DNA from: Branchiostoma belcheri
Taxonomy: Eukaryota; Chordata; Leptocardii; Amphioxiformes; Branchiostomatidae
Reading direction: 5' to 3'
DNA: 64,000 bases
NCBI RefSeq assembly: GCF_001625305.1
Contig: NW_017804054.1
Coordinates: 930,185 to 994,184, forward strand
Shown here piece by piece: positions 24,601 to 36,600 of this stretch. The notes under the pieces are model-generated. The model had not been told where the DNA came from, made no database searches, and saw only the letters and a list, made by a program, of their open reading frames with translations. The position numbers and the translations under genes were made by a program. The stretch's first letter is position 1, and every line of letters starts with the position of its first letter.

Positions 24601-27600
24601 GTCTTTAACACGTTGAAGTAAAGTTCGTCTACGGGTATTTGTCGGAAGGCTTTGTTGTAAGAGGATTGCATCCCTTTGAAGGGGGTGTGAAGTTGTATCT
24701 AATTGGATCAGGCGTAACCAGAATTTAACTACATATATACAAATATCTATATCTAGAATGAATCTACCTAATTCTGCTCTACATGCGACATTGCTACTAT
24801 TTCTAAAAACACCGAGAACATTTTTACAGAACTGGTTGTGTACATTTTCGATAGGTGAGGTATCATGTTGCTGTTCAGTCCCCCATATTTGACATCCATA
24901 CAATAAAATCGGTTTTACTACATGTGTCAAAATACTTTAGGTAGGCTACGTGGTAAGACTGATGAACGGATAATAGATTTGAAACTATAAATGGCTTTGC
25001 GTGCCTTCAGTGATAGCTGCTTTTTAGTTAGGGTGAAGCTACCTGATGATGTAAGGGTTAGGCCTAAATAGCAGTAGGAGGTAACGTTGTCTATTGTATT
25101 GTTTTCAAAGTAGAACTTTTGCTTTGGAAATGAACGACCTGCTTTGTTAAAAATAACAACTTTAGTTTTTTTCAAATTTACTTGAAGTTTCCATTTGTCG
25201 CAGAAGTTACTTAATCTATCTATGGCCGATTGTAGACCTTTGTCTGATTCTGAAAGTATTACAACATCATCGGCATACAATAAACAAGAGACATATAGAT
25301 TATATAAAGAAGGTGGCATACATTCTGAATTATCTAACTCTTTCACTAAGTCATTAATAAATAAATTAAAAAGGGTGGGGCTCAAGTTACACCCCTGTCG
25401 GACACCTTTGTCTGTCACAAATGGCGGTGTAAGGCCAGATTTTGTTTTGACGCAAGTAATATATATACACAGAGGGCAGACCATAATCGCCTTTGCGAGA
25501 AAGAGTACTCGCCAAGGGGTGAAGGGATTTTTTTTTGTCGTCTCCCACATGCGTAGATATGATAGTGGGGTTACTATATTGGAAGTCAGTCTGACTTTGG
25601 AAAACCTAGGTAGTTACACGTATCATTGAAATGATACATAAGGTACTCCGAAGACGACCCGACGTTTACGTGTATCATTTATATGATATACACAGAGGGC
25701 AGACCCGGTGATAATCGCCTTTGCGAGAAAGAGTACTCGCCAAAGGGTGAAGGGATTTTTTTTGTTGTCGTCTCACACATGCGTAGATATGATAGTGGGG
25801 TTACTATATTGGAAGTCAGTCTGACTTTGGAAAACCTAGGTAGTAACACGTATCATTGAAATGATACAAATAGCACTCCGAGGACGACCCGACGTTTACG
25901 TGTATCATTTATATGATAGACACGGAGGGCAGACCCTAATATACTCGCCAAAGCGTAATTGGATTTTTGGGAACAAGTTGCGAAACCTTATAGGCGCGGC
26001 TTTTCAAGAGCTTTTTTTCATGAAATTTCACTCCGCAACGTTTCCTTAGCTCTTCGGCGTGTAATATACCAGTAACCGAACCTCGTAAGCCGTGACCCGG
26101 AAGTAGATGGGATTAGCGGTATCACGGAAACCCCCATACAGTTCGAAAACCCACGCCAAAATGAGTTCTTAGCTAGCGAATAAAGGTCAACTTTGACGCT
26201 ACAAAGCTCGTTTTTGTGTACAAGTGTGATCTTCAAGTGAACTTCCCGAGGTTCCCTGACTTGTAAGGATTACAACGACATATATTTTAGCCTGGCTTTC
26301 CCGATTCTGACTGCGCTATGATAAATTCTGTGAACCATGCTAAGGACTCATTTCGGCGGTTAACAGGTTTTTCGGAGGAGCCATGTTTCCTTTGCCGTGT
26401 TGCCTGCTGGGAAATGCTCAGCGAAAACTGCCGAAAATTGCCGAGGCAGTTGTCGGGTCCTCCCGGGAGACGAAATCTAACATCGGAAAATGGCGAGTGC
26501 CCATATTTGGTTATCGTCGCCTTTCGTCGCCTTGTCGAAATCGTTCAACTTTGACCCCAAATTCCCTTATATGGGACCATTACAGTCTGCTGGAAAACGC
26601 CGGCAGGTTCGTGCGGCGCAGGTTTTCGATCTATTTACAGCGCCACTGCTTTGCTAATTGAAAACTACTGAATCCGGAGCCTATTTTTTCCTTCTGCAAA
26701 ATTGCAGATTGTAAGATTTTCTCTTCTGCAATCTTGAAAATCTATCTGCAAATTGCAGACTGCAGACGGGTATTTCGAACACTGTTTAAGCTATACCGAG
26801 CTATTGGCATTTCTGATAATGGACAGTCGTAAGTCTTTTCTAAGAATAGTATATGCTTCAGTTGAAGAGATGATCTTTATATGCCTTGAGAAATACAACT
26901 GTGTCTCAGCAGCTCATCCTAGCTAGGTTGTTTCATCAGTCATTTGTCAGAATCTTTATTCCACGGTCGTTATCTGTAATCTCTCCCTCTTTTCTGGTTT
27001 TCCAAGCTTGAGGAAAAAGATGGAAATCTTCCTCCTAAATCTTCCTTGCATCAGTACCTGTCAAGTTGGCCATCTTCCCGGTCCCAATGCAGCAAAGAAC
27101 CAGCCAAAGCACCTAAGTGTGCTCTGATGTTAACACAATGTATACCACTGCCTCTTATCTCATGTTGATAACTCTGAAAGCAGCAATAGCTCCCTTGGTA
27201 CCTGAGTCTATGCAAGATGGGATATCTTAGATTTTACTTTTACTTTAGACGTTATCTATTAATCTTTTTTCCCACTTCAACAAGTTCTCCCTGTCTGATC
27301 ATGTCTATGTCCCATGACTACAGATAATGGGTGATGTACAAAAAAACACTACAAGATCACATTCAGCTGGGTATAAAGGCATTCACATAAAGGCCTTGAA
27401 AATTTCCTTTCTGACCTGTGACACAGATAGGGCTCGTACTCCAAACCGTGTTATCTATAAATTTCCTTGTTGACCAACAGGGTATCGGCCTTCTAATGGA
27501 ATTACTTCTGGCCCTAGCAGCGGGAACTAATCGTTTTGGCTGGAGCGGGCGACTGCGCCGCGCCGTTTCTTCAGGCGGTACCCGGTACTGGCTGAGTAAT

Positions 27601-30600
27601 CTACGCCAAAGGCAGGACATCGGCCAATTTCCATAGTTCATCATGTTTCAGCAAAATTCAGTTCCTGTGTTGAAGCTGGGGGGGATATCTGCAGTGGTTA
27701 TCTCTGACTGGCTGTTTTTTTCTTGGCCCTCCCCAGGTGTTCAGCTTTGATTACATGTCGGAGGCAATTTGACTTTTCCCCAGCCTAAATAGAACACACA
27801 CTCACTGCAAATTGGATAATACTGGGGCCTCTGCCGGTTAGGGGATCTTTAAATAAGTCAATGTTATCTCCATCCAGACTTCAAAGTCGCAGGCGCATGG
27901 GTGTGTACCTCCATTTTCTGGGGCTAAAAACCCTAAAACACAGGGAATCTGACCAACTGCATAGTTAATTGTCTCACCAAGACCTGGGTATAGATTTTAC
28001 CATCTCAGCGTTGATTGGTGGGTATAACATAGTGGCCCAAGGACAAGGTGTTACAACCATCAATTGTATGCTGTGTTAACTTCAAACTTTGAAAGGTGCT
28101 CCAAAAATGCTCAGATCATTTAAGTCAAGCGGCTTCATGGGTTTGCAGCACATTTTGTTTTTCTGACAGAGCAAATCTTTCTCCATTTTATTTGATGGGG
28201 TGGGGTAGGGTGGGGGGGCAAACTTACTATCATTACTCCATCACAGCCCCATGTCCTGCCCCTGCAAGACAGACTACTTGCGACCAAATTGAGACAGGAG
28301 CAATTTCCCATCCCTTGAATCATTCATGGCAGGATGGCACTCCAGCAAAGGCAATTTTCGGGGTTTTTGAAATCACAAGCACCGCAGCAGGAGCCTAACT
28401 TTCAATTACCATAATTGGTAAGTAGTGCCCAGATAGTGGTGGCTTCTTGGCGTGTCTTGTCAGGCACCAGGTGCACATGCCATCCCCCACCGCCCCCGTA
28501 ACTACTGTACAGTTACTTCTCAGTCCACCATTGTATGTTACGTAAGGAGTTATGAATGAATTACCTCTGTGAACTAAGGTTCACTTTTCAGTGTAAGTTT
28601 GTGTTTGATTGTGCTTCTATGGTCAGTTTTACATGGTAGGCATGTCGAGGACAGTTAGGCAGAAGGTCCCCAAAAAAGGTAATCTCATTTCCAGTTTTCA
28701 GTTTCTTGCTAGCCTTGTGGGGGTAAGTGGAGACTATGCATGGACAAAACCAGTAACAAAATTCTCAATAACGAATAAAGCAAGAAATTTACATAACCTC
28801 TATAAATATTTCAGACATGTATGAGACATACAATTCCTTCCTCGTTTCTTTCTTATGCTGGTGCAATGTAAGGTCATACATTTGATGAAATAAATAACAT
28901 TCATGTCCTACAGATGCATTTGGTTGGAAAGGCACATGCCTCTCCTTGCAGATTTATTTGTCCTTGTCTTGTCCTTCAGTATTGTACCTTTGATACCTGC
29001 CCACGACATGCAGTTTCAGGTTCCTCTTCAGTATCAATATCTTTATATGGCAAAACTCTCATACAAATAATCTCTTCATATTGAAACTTTACGAGTCATG
29101 TAGACTGTTATACGCCTGCAATTTTCCAATAATGCTCGAAAGATTAATTTTACCCAAAACGTTTTTTCATCATCGCTTCAATGCAATTCCCTACACTGTA
29201 CTCTATGATACAGAATCCGGATGTATGAAAGCCCTTATTTATCTTCACATATACAAACCGTGAGCATTGAGGATCAAGTCTCAAGCAAAACACAGTTTAA
29301 GCCCAGGCTTTCTACCTCATAAGATAAGTCAGCATTTTCTTAGAGACAATCCTGAGTGTCTTTACCGGATCTGCAATCCATAGATATTCATCAAACTTTC
29401 ATTACAGCACAAGGGCTGCCCACTTATCAACTTTAATTGGTCCGAACTATGGTTGTTCTCTGCCATCTATGCAAGACACTAGTTTTGTGACATGCATAAT
29501 ACATGAGTAAAATTATAGGTACCCTCCTTATCATTCTTAATAGTTATATTTCAAAGCAATTCGCATAAGCTATAACCAAGTCTACCATTCTTCATCCTGG
29601 CTATTTCATTAATATATATTGCCCTGTAAGTGCAAGTATGAGATGAAATGAATTCTAAATGAATATGATGGTGACGAAGACTAGTTTCATGGTACACGTG
29701 TCAAGAAAGTAAAAATATGAATATTGTTATTTTTCATGTCGACAAAAAAAGGCATAAAAATGACAATATTGTATCGATAACCACCTCCTGTGTCAGGTAT
29801 AGGTCAACATTTCTTTCTTCAAGTCAGGTGCAGGTAGCAGCCTGCATTGTCATTGGCTGATACTGATAATCAAGTTAACGCTTATTCAAATGATTCAAAA
29901 TTCAAATCTTAACAGAAATAAACAGACATGTAATAAAAGAACAAAGGAACTGAACCATTTCATCCCACTCAGTTGTTACCTCCCACACTATCAGTTGCAA
30001 CCACTCTCGCATAATCATATTCAAAAATAATAAAAAAAGCCACGGACCTAAGCAACAGACCATCTTTCATTGCCATCTGTCTGTGGATGCATCTTGAGAA
30101 CATTTCCACAAATGTTCATGGCCCACCCGGGCCCTCAGATTCATGCATCCAATTCCGCGCCAATACTGCTTGGAAATTGCGAGCGGAGCGCTGTACCGTT
30201 CCCGTCGTGATGAACCCACTGTGGCGGAAAATGTGCACATGCCTGAACTAACAAGTGCCATCACCAACTCTTAACACTTCCATCCCGTACCCGGTACCCG
30301 GGCCCTATTAAATTATCCGCAAACGGCGGCGCCCAAAATTCCCATCCCGGGGAAACTCAGCCATTTTAATAAAAATTACGACTGGAAAGCTGGGATGACC
30401 GTAACACTATTTCCAGCAGAAATAAAATTGCTATTACTTGGATATTGCAGTGCTGAAAGATAGTCATCAGGAGCTGGGTGTCAGTCCCAAGGCGTATCGC
30501 CCGTAATTTCCCTGTTTCAATATCCGATAGGCACGCTACAGTGATGATGGGTGGGAAGTCGAGCTGGCAACTTCCATTAGGACCCACCAGTCTTCTCGCC

Positions 30601-33600
30601 TAGCTTTTAGCGTCGGATTATTGGTTTCAGCCCAAAAATACTGTAGGTCCATTTCCACACCCCCATCAGGCTGGATTACTTGGGCCGAGCCACAAGGTCA
30701 TTACTGGAGGAGGGGGCGGCTCCTCAAAATGTAGAATATTTCATACTAAACCAGACTCAATCTTCCAAACCTATGATTCATAGTAGTGTAACTCTCCTCT
30801 CTTGCTGAAAAATGAACACATTTAGAAGCCCTCATCTCCTTGTCATGTATATCTTCTATAGTACATTGTGGATTTCTTTATAGATGTTCGCCTGTCTGTG
30901 AAGTATGAAATAGATTGAGGACGAGATAGGACTTCACCTCCACTCCGACCTTCGGCTAATGGCCGGAAATCGGGATTTCATGTATGAAGCTTTCTACTAT
31001 TAGCAGTTTGCCTTGCAGTTATCTTTTCTATCCTCCCATGTATCAGGGTCTGCCTGTCATTCAACAAAAGCACGGCCTGAAAATGGTCATGACAGGGCAG
31101 TTTGCATGCTTCCTCCTCTCCCTGTGGAGTAGCACTGATATTCTCAAACATCCACCAGTAACAACGAATTGGGGCTTGTGTGATACTTCAGTTTAGGTCC
31201 TGAATACCAAAAGCCTATGTACCAGTACTGTACCTAAGTAGAATAAGTATAGTTACTTCGTGACTAAAAAAAGTGCAGTTCCTAATATGAAGATGAATAT
31301 TTAGTACAGAAAAATTGTATTATGTATGATCATTGAAATCAGCACCATCTTCTCCTGAGAGTATGTTCTTTGCACGAGACAACAGAAGTACAAACATTCT
31401 ATCGACTGTTTCTATCATCACAGGTTACTTTGTTCACTTGTTCATATGCAGTACCTGTACCTAATTATCTGTATCCCAAGTTTACATGTAGGTTAGAAGC
31501 CCTACAAGGCTGGTTGTAGTAAGACTATTCATAGAAACAAGTATCAATGGAATAGTACCCTTGACATCTGACCCCTCTATCCATATATATATTTCTGACC
31601 CCTTATGGGTGACCTTCAACATAGTTCTTCATCTGAAACCCCACTCAGAAACTCTATCCAGTGATAACCCAGCTATTTATACAAGTGTTCTATTCTTTTC
31701 TCTGAACATCTGCCTTTGCCAAGTGTTACTCTAGTTTATGCCACATCACCACCTGGCATAGGAATTCAACTCAAGTAGCTGTCACATCCTATTAAATCCT
31801 CTAAACAAGCAACAACTAACCACATGCAATAACAATGTATTTACTGATGTTGTCTGATAAAACAAAACATGAAGTACTACTCAGTTCATAACAAAAACAA
31901 CCACTGTTACAAACACAGAAAATTCCCAGGCAAAACAAATTCTCTACAACACATCCTGTATGTACTAATCCCCTTAATCATAATGTCTGTCATTAAAGCG
32001 CACAAGAGGCCAAGATACGGGAGTATTACCAACATTATCAGTAACATTAACATTTACTTCCCAAATGACATTGTTTGACCTTCACCGCTCGCAGCAGTGA
32101 GACCACTACAGTTGGCCGTCATTTATCTTCTGGCTCCCTGGCAACTACAACCGATACATTCCGGCCTAATTCCGCGCCCGTATCCCGGTAACACGTGGAA
32201 TCATCGGCATGCATGTGATATAATGGAGCAGTTCCGATGCACCGTCTTCCTTCGGACAACAACAAGGGCACAACACAAATTGGAGGAATGCCTGTTCCTC
32301 CTACTATGTTCCTCCTTTCAAGGATTAATTTTAGAAGTACTGCACATACATACATGCATGCACCACTAAATCATACTACCCTCAACTTTTCCAAGGGTAA
32401 AATATCTTATAGGTTTGGGTTTTACATGAAAGTACATATATGTACTCATGATAAGTAGCCGTGATAGCTAACATGCATGATTGACATGACAAACTGGTCT
32501 TCTTTCAGCATGTGGCATTTCTAGCCCCAGGCGTAAAATACACGACTTTTACAGTGACATTTTCATGTCTTCTCCAAGCTACCAGGCCGAGTAGACAAAC
32601 ATCGCTCGCTGGGCAGGAAGGTCACATTGAAGAGCAGGAGTCAACAGAGCGGAGCGCAGCATACTCAGTTACAGCAAACATCATAGACAGCAACATATGA
32701 TACACAAGAGCACAGGGAGGATGACTCTGTGTCTGTAAACACTTCATTGTAACGGTGTCCTTGTCCAAAAAGAGTGTCACACTACACCAGGGGCCATCCC
32801 TCAAGCCCACCAACTGGTATATTTTGATCCACGGCTTCTAAATACGGCTCAAGACCATCTAGGTCATGTTCCAAACGTCCTACCACTGAAAGAGTCACTT
32901 TCTAACCTTGACTCTGAATAATTGCGGGATTTCCTCGTGTACTCTTCACTGAGTCAATGTGACTCTAAAAGATCCGTGCTTGCTAGCTATAGCTGCCAAT
33001 AAAACATGGATTAACTACAGTACACTTCTACGCTATCTTCGCAAGCTCTTCTTCTTTTCACTGCATTGCATCTATTTTCATGTGACCACTGATCCGAATA
33101 CAAGGTGTGTCCTATTTACACAGCAGTTGCTTTCCCCTTTCTGTGACCTTTTTCTGTTGGCAAAGGTTGTCAGATAAGAGAACTCATAAAGGCTACATTA
33201 CTGCAGTTATTACTCCTGGATGAGCACAAATGAAATGTAATAACTCCACAATTCACTCCTGCCCGAGAGAGACTTCAGGCTCCTAGCAGCAATAACTACA
33301 CTAAATTGACACTTAAACCGGTCAAACACTGGAGCTTTTGGATCTAGCTGCATATAAAATTATATTAGATGGATATCGTAATAATTCTGTGGTAATTTTT
33401 GTCTAACAAGCATCACCTTAGTTAGGTGTGTGGCAGGTTAAGTAATGCTATACAAGTTCCTGAAATCCCCAAATTGAGCCCTGGAAACATGATTACGCAA
33501 TCAATAAAAGGAGCAGAAAGACATGATATTTCAAGACCTAATGAAAATCTTGCTTGCGCATGCTATAATATATGTCATCTTGAAAAAAAATTGTTTTTTT

Positions 33601-36600
33601 AGTGACTTGCACATTTTTTGCTGATAGGTCAAGTTGCGTGTGCGAAAATCTGCCACTATCATCTGACAGCTTTCTTCAATTGTGTATTAATTTTTTTTAT
33701 GGGTAATATTTTTGGCGCATGTAAAAATACCAGGATAAATGAAAAAAAGTGGAATACATTTCCCCCTGGCATATCCTTCAAATGCAGAAGTCTCTCTCAC
33801 ACAAGACAAAAGGCAGACAGTCTGAACTTATAGGTCAACACGTGTTCTTAATAGCAAAGGGTCCTTTTATCTGTCCAGCTTTATAGACTACCTCATCTGA
33901 AACTTAGAAGTTCAGGTTTCCTGAAAACTCATCAGTAAATAATTCTAAGTCTCTACCATAAGCTAGAAAGCTATCAATAAGCTCCAAGGATCGCTCTGCT
34001 ATGTCTATGTTTGAGCAGAAATGACACCAGTAAACCTTGATCTATCCCTCGTGTATCTTTTAATAGACAATTTTAGAAAAATTGAGTTATCAAGAATACA
34101 ATCTCTGGCAGCTGAACATGTTTTAGGTTTCTGTGCCAAGTTACAACTACATTAGGCAAACGAGGGCCAACGTGAGGTTTGATCTGCATGTGTACAGCTT
34201 TGTTGTGCATCTGGATGGCCTGAAGGGATAGCAATTTTGATAAATGGGCAAAGAAGGTGGGGAGGAGTGGGAGGGTTGGACCTGGGGGACTGAAGTGTGA
34301 TGTTGTGCTTTTACCAAATGAACTGGGGAGGGAGGACAATTCTCTATAAGTTATAACCAGCAATATTGCAATTTTGTAATAACTCTTTGGAAGAGTGAAT
34401 TACCACGTCGCTCAGGTCTAATAAAAAGTTACGAATGGGAGGATCAAAAGGTGGTGTCAACGTTTGACAGGGTGTTATCCTAAATGTTAGGACTGGAAAG
34501 AGAAATAATTTTCTGACCTGGCATTTGCCACATAACAGTCATCCACCTGTACCGTTTCGCATGAATGATTTTGCCCAATAATGCATGCACTGGAACAGAG
34601 TTAGCATGTGGGGAGGGGGGGATTTATTATCTTTTATAATATATCTATTGGGGAGACCTAAAACTAGGTTAGTCTGAGTCACAGTGCCAACAGTCTGTTG
34701 AACAGAACTTTGCCCACTAGACATTGTACACTGGTTTTGATCCTCACACAAAGTCCAAACATGTTGATAACTCAGCACAACTGGGTCTGTGTTTCCATTA
34801 GCACACAGGCCAAGTGATAAGGTAAAAAGGGTAGGGGGCAATTCTGTCTGCCCCGCTCCAATGTCCCAATCTCACATGAGTGACACCAGTGATAATACAG
34901 TCTATTGCTCGGGCCCTGCTCCTGAAGACACTTGACTCGACCTCGTTGGCATGTCCAAATTGCTGGGGTTGGACTGCAAATTACGACATCCACAGGCCAA
35001 CCAAACTGGAATATGCAACTTTATTACCGAGCCTCCAATTTTCTTCAAACTGCTTTTGGCTCCATTCAAGCCCATGGAAGCAACTGTTCTTTGTAGGCCA
35101 AATGGCGCAAGGTTGCAGAGGGCAAGTTATTCCCCCTTATCACCCTCCCCAGTCTGTTCTACCTTAATCTTGGCAGTAGGTTACCGCTTTTGCCTGGGTA
35201 AAACCCAGCGCACATCTGGACAACATTCTGCTATGCCACGTTGGCACTTCACAAAGCAGGAACACATTTGTGATGAGACAAACACCATTTAGTCCAACCC
35301 TCCGTTGGTAGTTCCAGATAAACACCTTTTCAATAACTCCCGGCTACAGGTAGCCTTGTGTACCAAACAATGCGATGTTACCTTGCATTGCATTTTAACA
35401 CACAAAGCCTTCCCCCTCGGGCATGTACTGACCTTTCAACGGCCTGGCACTATAAACAACATTAGGACAGATCTTCATTCAGCACATGGGGCTGGTCAAG
35501 GTAAAGACAACTACTTTTCAAACCCTTTGTCTAACAAGATGTTATTACACAGACAACGCCTAAATTTACATCTGTTGTATTGTGCACAAACTTGATTGTG
35601 ATTGAGCCAGTAGTACAGGTATAATCCTCATAGGATGCAATATCTCAATCTAACTAGTTAGCCTTTCTTGGGGGGAATTATCCACATTCACGTTGAAACA
35701 ATTGAAACTTTTGAGGCAGCATCTATAAAGGCTACATCAATCAATTTTAGAATTTTTGTTTATGTCACTGATCAACTAAATGTATGATGTATCATCACAG
35801 TTCTGTACTTTTGCAGGTTCCCAACACTATGTATTTTGTTGTTGGTCGTCTTGACTCCTACCAATTTCCGCCTCCTTCCAAATTACTGGGGACAGCGTCT
35901 CCATAAAATCCTCATTACAAATGAATGGATAGTGATTGACCTTGGTGCTCCCCACAGGTAAAAATATCACCCAAGCTTGTCAACGACCCCCAAAGATAAT
36001 CCATAGCCACAGTGCCGTGTCAGGGAATGCATGCAGCTATGTCACCACCAATTTGACTTAATCCGGAGCTACCTATAGGTGAGCCATAAAAAACCCTCTG
36101 GTGGATTGTGCATTAATCAGTGGCAAACTCCAGAAATCAATTCTGGACAGAATGGGGACTGCCACTTCACCCTTGAAATTTTCCCTGTCCCAAAGGCTGC
36201 TCAAGAAAATGACCAAGGAGCTTGGAGGGATCAGCATCACTCCATGCGCCAACCTTTGCTAATTCCCAAAGAAATGCATTAGTTTCTGACTCCCAAGGCA
36301 CAGTGGTAAGCCCCTCTGTCTCCAAGGATTCTTGCTGCCATTGGAAAAGCACTTAGGTGTTTGGTTTAGGGAATAGCGGCAGAAATACGGAGCAAATGAT
36401 GCCAAGTGGTTCAGACTGGAGGGAAAGGGAACAGGGAATGGACCCAGATGATGAAATGATTTAGAGACAAGGTGGAAGTTTTTAATTTCCCAGTTAAAGT
36501 GCAAGATAACCTTTGTTACCAAGCTCTGGTGTACTGTGTTACTGTGGACCAAAGGCTAATATACCAAACCCACATCCTTCCTTCTTCTGATAAAAGGATA

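Larger units (their letters stand above)
23917..25462 (-). mobile_element. 5'-truncated LINE nested in the satellite
   Basis: A 1546-bp insertion splits a satellite unit between ATGATAT (23910-23916) and ATATACACAGAGGG (25463 on); ATAT is shared by both flanks. On the minus strand it carries a reverse transcriptase C-terminal half, then a tail with AATAAA a few bases before the 3' boundary (23917 side) and no poly(A). The 5' truncation removes the endonuclease and the first RT motifs. Clade not resolved. Confidence 0.88.
18940..26784. mobile_element. giant fold-back DNA element, 7845 bp, non-autonomous
   Basis: The ends are CAGTGGTCGAAATAC (18940-18954) and, on the other strand, CAGTGTTCGAAATAC (26784-26770), 14 of 15 identical. 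TTTAA flanks both sides and occurs once in the empty copy at 17888-17892, so this is a 5-bp target duplication (TTA with an extra A in the terminal repeat is an equally valid reading). Just inside both ends lie CTGCAAT/ATTGCAG clusters. Longer inverted arms include 19662-19838 against 26185-26363, and 20184-20480 against 22495-22746. The centre holds inverted arrays of satellite units. No transposase frame is present. Superfamily is not determined; the TTAA-containing target and CAGTG ends do not match one textbook class cleanly. Two LINE fragments have inserted in its right half. Confidence 0.85.

Noticed and set aside
25463-25550. N-terminal extension of the LINE reverse transcriptase frame
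   Set aside because: The first 29 or so codons are read from satellite DNA outside the element, so they are not part of the RT.
20461-25990. Regularly spaced palindromic repeats resembling a CRISPR array
   Set aside because: The intervening sequence is itself repeated from unit to unit, the arrays invert in the middle, there are no cas genes and the host is an intron-bearing animal. This is satellite DNA in a transposon.
18935-26789. piggyBac assignment based on TTAA at both borders
   Set aside because: With TTAA as the target the terminal repeats become asymmetric by one base. The symmetric reading gives TTTAA (or TTA), and the ends do not start with the usual piggyBac triplet.
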